Source: Merluccius polli
Lineage: Eukaryota > Chordata > Actinopteri > Gadiformes > Merlucciidae
Assembly: GCA_030340625.1 (NCBI GenBank)
Contig: JAOPHQ010003695.1
Span: forward strand, 620,001 to 684,000
Reading direction: 5' to 3'
DNA length: 64,000 bases
Made by a program: the position numbers and the translations under genes. Shown one piece after another: positions 58,141 through 64,000 of the stretch; position 1 is the stretch's first letter, and each line of letters begins with the position of its first letter. The notes beneath the pieces are model-generated. The model saw only the letters and a program-made list of their open reading frames with translations, was not told the origin of the DNA and did not search any database.

Positions 58141-59930
58141 CTGAGTGCACACTACAGGATAATTAGCCAGATTTTGTGCCCAACTTCCCCCTTCCGACTC
58201 TGGTCGGCAAAGCCCTGATTTTTTGATGGCTCTAACAATTTTTTTTGCCAGATTATCCTATGGTGTGGGGTATATTAAGAGTGTATTTTACTTCCCCAAA
58301 TCTGATCGGGGCTGCACCAATTAGAAATCACAAATATTAAATATCGCAACCAAACATAACAATCCTAACACCAATATTCGAATGTAGCCCTTTCTACTAT
58401 AAATATATTACTATAATTTGATATAAATTCATGGCCACATTTTGGCAGTCTTCCTGCAACTATATAAATGTATGGGGTATTAATAGCTCTCTTTCATCCT
58501 ATTAAATATAGAGCTATATCTCAGTGTACTGAGGATGCTAAATCTGGGACACACATGCTAAGCGCTAGCACTACCATAGGATGGGGTCTAACAGCCAATC
58601 CTGACCTCTGACCTCTGCAGTCACATGACTAGAGACTATGTAGCCAACTGTCATTGTGCTGCTGTCAAGCTGCCTCCCTTTTTTTGACTTCTGCACAATT
58701 GTATGTGTGTGACTGTAGCTGTGTGTGTGTGTGTTTGTGTGCAAGCGACTGTCACTGTGTGTGTGTGTGTGTGTGTGTTTGTGTGCAAGCGACTGTCGCT
58801 GTGTGTGTGTGTATAGGGGACAAGTAGCATGAATGTGCAGCAATTGTCCAGCTAATTAAAACCATGCAGGCTAAGCTCTATCTACCCCCTCTGATTGGTT
58901 GTTGCTGTAACGCATCACTGCACATTTGAATCAAGTTGAAGTGCCAGTGAAACCAAAATTGTGTTTTTTTTGTTTTAAAGTGCCTTTTCGGAGGCACTTA
59001 AACATCATAACGAAGGTACACTGACACCGAGAGGGTTAGCTAACACTACGGTATGTGTGGAGCTCCCTTTGCGCAGCGGTTGATGGCTGCATCAGAGAAA
59101 GGGCTAAGCTTCTCAGACACTAACAGTATAATGGCACGTGTCGCATATTTCATATACATCCCTCATTATAAGTGTACTAGTTTAACATTATAAGGTGTAC
59201 TAGCTTAACTAAGAAAAGTATCAAAAGGTTAGTGTAGGTTGTAACCATGGCGATAACACCTCCCTCCTCCTTCCTAGAACTACATTTGCATAGTGTTAGA
59301 ATTTGAGATGAAACAGGGGATCACTTTCACAGTACTGTGTGGGGAGTGTGTGTGTGTCCTTTAACCACCGCGTGTAGCAAGGAGGTTATTTGAAATGAGT
59401 AGCTTTGTAGGTGACTGTAGCGGACGGTGTGACTGCATTGGGAGGCAGTGGAAAAGCTGACTCAGAATGTATACATAAATAAAAAAACTCTCTCCATATT
59501 CGGTAGAGTCAGAGGTTGCAGCGGTTAGTCCGGACCTGCGACGTCAAAAATAAATTTGGTGAGCAAAAGGTCTGTTTCAGTTTGTTTGTGTCAAACTGAC
59601 ATTTTTTTGTACCATTTTGGGCCACTCTTTCAGTTTCATGTTTTTTCTTCCTCTCCTCCAAAAACCAAACAGTTAGTTTTTTCTTTGGGTTCCTTGGGCT
59701 TCTCCGGAACCAAATATTCATACAAAAAAATTCAAAATGACAGTGCCATGCGGATCTCTTCCCCATGAATAGCTAAGCTCATTTCCTTTTAGATGAAAGG
59801 CTAACAGACAGGCAGTTATAAGCTTGAAAACAAACACGCGCTTCCATTTTAATGTTTTCAAAACTTGGCTGTCCTTCACACGGCACATCCAAGCCCGCGT
59901 AGGCTTGCTAAAGCCCCTACCACTTTTGAT

Positions 59931-59981
<51 letters not shown>

Positions 59982-62586
59982 GTCTCTCTCATTGATGTTG
60001 TTGTTGCCTTGCTTGGCCATCCCCGCCGCCAGAGTTTCCCTCCCATCATTAGAGCACAGGCTAAATGGTCTGCTGGTGTCTGTGTTGTTGTTGTTTTGTT
60101 CTTGTTTGATGTAGCTTCTCATTTTATTTCTTCTCCTCTCTTTATCTTAAGGTACTGCTTAAGGGGAAAATAGACAACTTTTCAACTTCCCCCCCGCTCC
60201 CTCCTAGCGTTTGCAAGTGGTATTATTGATTGCCCCACTGTCACAAAGACAATCGGTTACACAGGACACACATGCACTTGTTTCCAAATGTCTGTGAAGA
60301 ATATTCAACGAAGAGGTAAAGTGAAATTGTCATCATTTTATATTGAATTTGGGAACTATTGACAATTGTACGATGTGCATTGCGTAGTAATATTGTAATT
60401 TACATAGCCAGCTATGCTGCTACTGGGTGGTTGACGCACTACCTTTGTGCTGTAAATCGTTTTGCCGGGGGAAAATCATTATTCTATAGCCATTACACTG
60501 TGAAACCAACATTAAATTCATAATTATAATTTAAAGCAAAAATGTTGTTTACTTCCACTTTAACCTTTCTGGTCATATTAATTTTGTTTACTCGTTAAGC
60601 ACTAAGTAGGGGGGTTGTGCTACCGTGTTTTTTATAGCATTTTGGATGCATATTACCACTTTGAATACATTACATGTATATGCCAATATGTATCTTTAAT
60701 GCCAAAGATACATATTTCAGTCTCTTAACAGGTTAACGATTAACCATTTATATATCATATAAACTCACTGTATAAAGTCATCTGTATATGTGTATACTAT
60801 GCAACACAGAGACATGGACTTGATTACATTTACCAACACTAGCCCAGTGCTAATATAACTCTGCTACTCCCATCCAAACATTACTCTTGTTTCCTTTTTA
60901 ATGATTTGCTGAACAAAACTAGCTGTAAATTAGCTGGCGCATAAACAAAAGCATATGTTACAGCGCTATTATGCTAGCCCATAAAGACGATTGTATTTAG
61001 ACTCGCTAGCAAATTAGTTCAGTTTATAATTTTACTGTTATTTCTCTTACCGAGCACCGCCAAATGTCTTCCTCAGACATACAGGCTGGAGCTGAATCAC
61101 ACTGGCTCACTCGCCAAAATCACAGTTGCCTGCTTTAATTGCTAATTTTACCATTTTACGCAGATGCGCATACAAACATATTGCCAAGTAGCACCTGCAT
61201 GCTGAATGTTGTACAAAATATTAGCATATTTTGTACACACTGGTTTTATTAACAGCTTTAATAATGGTTTCATTAACAGCTTTACTAACAAAGACAAACA
61301 AAAGCAGAAAAAAGCTTTATTTGCATCATTATCCTAATTTGCAGTTTCACCGCAAACAGAAACCGGTTCACCAATCAATAGTTTTATTGGCTGTGCCAGT
61401 CTCGGCCAATCAGCTGGAGTTGTTTGCGGCCTCTCTCTCTGGCTCCCACGCACACATTTTGTGTTTCCATTTTCTCCCACTTTGCCATCCTCTTCTCTCT
61501 CTCTTTCCATTTGTTGTTTCCTCTGGATGAGGTTCTCCTCTGTATTCTCTCTCTCTATGCATTATGTATTGCATATGTGCTTCTTCCTCTTTTGTGTATG
61601 TTTTCATAGCCTAATTTCAGTTGGTAAACATCATGCCTGACCTTCCCTCAAAATAAAATGTCACTTAATAAAATAACCCTAGCCCTAGACAGGACCATAG
61701 CATAATATTCTCATTAATTTATTAATCCACTCGTCCATTCAGTCAGTTGGTTATCTAGTCATTCATCTGTTTGTTTGTTCATTCGTTCATCCATTGGTTA
61801 TTCATTCATTCGCTCATCAAATCTGCATTCATGCTGCTGTGAATGTGTGAAAATGGGCGCCTCACTTTCCTTCACTCGTAAGTATGCAGGGGGAGGGTTC
61901 CTGGATACGAACCTGACCAGCCAATCAGAAATTAAATCTTTAAACATGTATTTGCTGATAATGGGCCTTTTTCACCTACAGCGGCCACCTTGGTTCTCAA
62001 CGCTAGCATTGTGAGGGAACTAAATGCAGAGTTTACAGTTAGGATGGCAGCTAGGTGAATATGGCCCATTCGATTGCCAGGGGCCCAGGGAAACAACAGC
62101 CAACTCAATCTGAATGATTAGCTGAGGTAGCTGTTTATGTTTTTCAAAGTCTTCCTGTGTGTTGCCCCCGCAACACACAGGAAAACACACCTGAGAAACT
62201 CTGTTCCCAGCCCCTTCCACCCTCTGGGAGGGTTTAAAATACAAGGGATTTAAAGGTTCTAAATACAAGGGTCATCTTGGTGCCCAGTATTAATTGCTGG
62301 ATTCCCTTTCAGTCATTTACTTGCTTATTGTTCCCAGCGGCCGCATCAAATTGTCAACCTCATTCATCGCTGGGATTACTCTTCGTCCATCTTTAAAATG
62401 CTCTCGCGCGCGCACACTGTCCCCTCGCAATTTATTTGTGTATTTGTGTAGTCATAAAGCGATTCTCAAGTGCAGTGTTCTGTGTGTTGCCATGGCACCG
62501 CCAAGGTGTGCGATACTGTTTGCTTCCGTTGTCTCTGTTGTCATAGTCTTTTGTTTGCTCTTTTTCTTCCATATTTTCCCCTTCCC
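58141..62586. other. Intronic stretch after the last exon
   Basis: TG runs at 58722-58780; (TC)n at 59935-59990; perfect hairpins at 60685-60716, 61210-61237 and 62152-62183; ATTC-rich degenerate repeat at 61720-61830; TTCACCTACAGCGGCCACCT at 61969, reminiscent of a fish repeat end. A transposon terminus like that at 43968 starts at 58145. No ncam2 membrane exon identified. Confidence 0.6.
62152..62183. repeat. Perfect 14-bp hairpin, 4-nt loop
   Basis: TTCCTGTGTGTTGC, loop CCCC, GCAACACACAGGAA. Confidence 0.95.
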
Positions 62587-62590
62587 TTAA

Positions 62591-62961
62591 ATGGGCTGTA
62601 AGAATTATGTTTATTTCAGTGCAATTTGTTACAAATTACATAGTCCGACTCATCCTTCAGCTATTAGTGAGTGAAATGCGCTGTGAGAATATCTGTTTCT
62701 AGTTGACTTCACCTGCCTCTGTATGAGCCAATTTAGATTTTAGACCACTCCCGGCTCATTTCTGACCAATCAGGACATCTCTTCCCTGATTGGTTTGGGG
62801 AATCCATCTTGCCTGTCAATCACAGGTGCGTGAATGCAACACTTCTCAATGACGGAGAAACAAAAAAGAGGGAGGGGACATTTTATTGGTTGTTTAGTTT
62901 CAAAATATTGCTCTCTTCTGCCCTATCTCTTTACAACTCTCAAATCTTACCTACAGCAGCT
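62591..62961. mobile_element. TTAA-flanked MITE, copy 2
   Basis: TTAA at 62587-62590 and 62962-62965. The right end TCTTACCTACAGCAGCTT matches copy 1 (21001-21393); the left end is more diverged (ATGGGCTGTAAGAATTA). The interior shares long stretches with copy 1. An (AAT)n microsatellite (62965-62991) has grown directly from the right TTAA. Confidence 0.88.
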
Positions 62962-62991
62962 TTAATAATAATAATAATAATAATAATAATA

Positions 62992-64000
62992 CATTCAACT
63001 TACAATGCGCCTTACTTTGGGACTACTCTACATCCATTGTATTTCTTCTTCTTTCTCTCAGTTGAAAACACTTTCCACCCCCATCATGTCTCTTCTTCCT
63101 CAGGTTTCATGTTTTGTGTTCGGTGGCTTTATCATAGCAGTTGAATGAATGATAAAGACGTGACTCTGAGCTAAAGTTCAGGGACTCAAATCGTCTCAGA
63201 AAGTCCACGGCAGCACTTACGAAACCATAATGGGCAGTATACTGTATACAGTGCTCGACTGCCATACAAGCTGTCAGCTTGAAATATGTCTTGCATGATT
63301 GGAATGTCAAACAACATAATTGGGAAAAGACCTGGAAGTAGTCTTATAATAAAGTCACGTTGAATGACAATGGCAAACAGGATTGTTAAATTATGTAATA
63401 ATTATTAACAAAAGGCATAAAAGGGGGCACTTTATAGTAGCTACATGAAAAGAAAGTCCAACGGCTACTCGCCTACGCACTGCCGTTGGTTCATATCTTA
63501 TTTATTTGAGCAGTATGCATGGCTGCTGTTGTTTCTTAGCAATTAATGTCACCTATTATGTTCTACAATCTCGACATTCCTGATATTTGCTTTGCCATTT
63601 ACAAAAGGTCACACAGCAGTAACTTTAGCCCTGTGTTTCATGTGTCATAACAGTGGTGGGGTTTATCATGCTGTTTACAGTCAGGGTTTGTTTGGGTGTT
63701 TTTATGCCACATATACAGTACATATATCGTTTTTTTCCTAACCTGGTATACCTCCAGCTGTGTGTTTCACAGCAATCTACAATTTAAATGTAGTCCACCT
63801 CAATTAGGAAGAGAGCATATTAAGATGAATATATTTTCCTACAAAGTAGGTTATTTTGTTTTTTGAACCTATGAAGTCACAATATATATAAAGCTAAAAT
63901 AACTATCTCTTCAAATTATTATTGAACTTTGAATATAGTTTTGGAATATTTGTCCCAGTCGGAGGTATAACAAATATAGACTATAGCTACCCACCATTCT
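62992..64000. other. AT-rich intronic stretch to the window edge
   Basis: No exon, RNA gene or firm repeat recognised. Short open frames only. Confidence 0.5.

Overview
This window is non-coding-rich eukaryotic DNA from a ray-finned fish, most likely a teleost. The evidence is ten GT/AG-bounded exons that join in phase into one neural cell adhesion molecule 2 (ncam2) reading frame, embedded in introns full of teleost-type DNA transposons, tRNA-derived SINE pieces and very many CA/TG microsatellites. The species cannot be read from the sequence. The high dinucleotide-repeat load is compatible with a gadiform such as cod, but this is only a guess.

Gene content: the only host gene I can support is ncam2 on the + strand. 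Its exons are 19747-19864, 26307-26476, 30515-30660, 38575-38725, 45207-45394, 45934-46030, 47899-48072, 52118-52237, 53815-53936 and 57612-57786. Together they give 1461 nt (487 codons) with no stop or frameshift, and encode Ig domains 3, 4 and 5 followed by both fibronectin type III domains. The first exon starts in phase 1 and the last ends in phase 1. The signal peptide, Ig1 and Ig2 exons must therefore lie left of base 1, and the transmembrane or GPI exons right of 64000. Bases 1-19746 read as the end of one very long intron, and 57787-64000 as the start of another.

Transposon layout: 1-760 is an inverted-repeat element; 9387-10483 and 11820-12447 are non-autonomous DNA transposons; 13335-16489 is a TTAA-flanked Kolobok-like element carrying a P2RX7_C-type gene remnant on + and a THAP-domain gene on -, the latter split by a nested element at 14761-16201. 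TTAA MITEs lie at 16645-17043, 21001-21393 and 62591-62961. Decayed hAT transposase genes or fragments lie at 21881-23260 (-), 34161-34259 (+), 39777-41037 (+) and 42282-42740 (-). A 1.9-kb foldback element with tandem-repeat arms is at 31513-33432, a palindromic MITE at 38878-39508, a PIF/Harbinger-type MITE with TTA duplications at 47556-47789, and a Ty3/gypsy remnant at 48429-49572.

The most unusual features are a minisatellite that repeats the end of an ncam2 exon together with its 5' splice site (52219-52590), a tandem repeat that forms the 3' splice-site region of another exon (30262-30514), the foldback element, the THAP/P2RX7_C transposon, and a series of short perfect hairpins that look like template-switch events. 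No operon, CRISPR array, rRNA or intact tRNA gene was seen.
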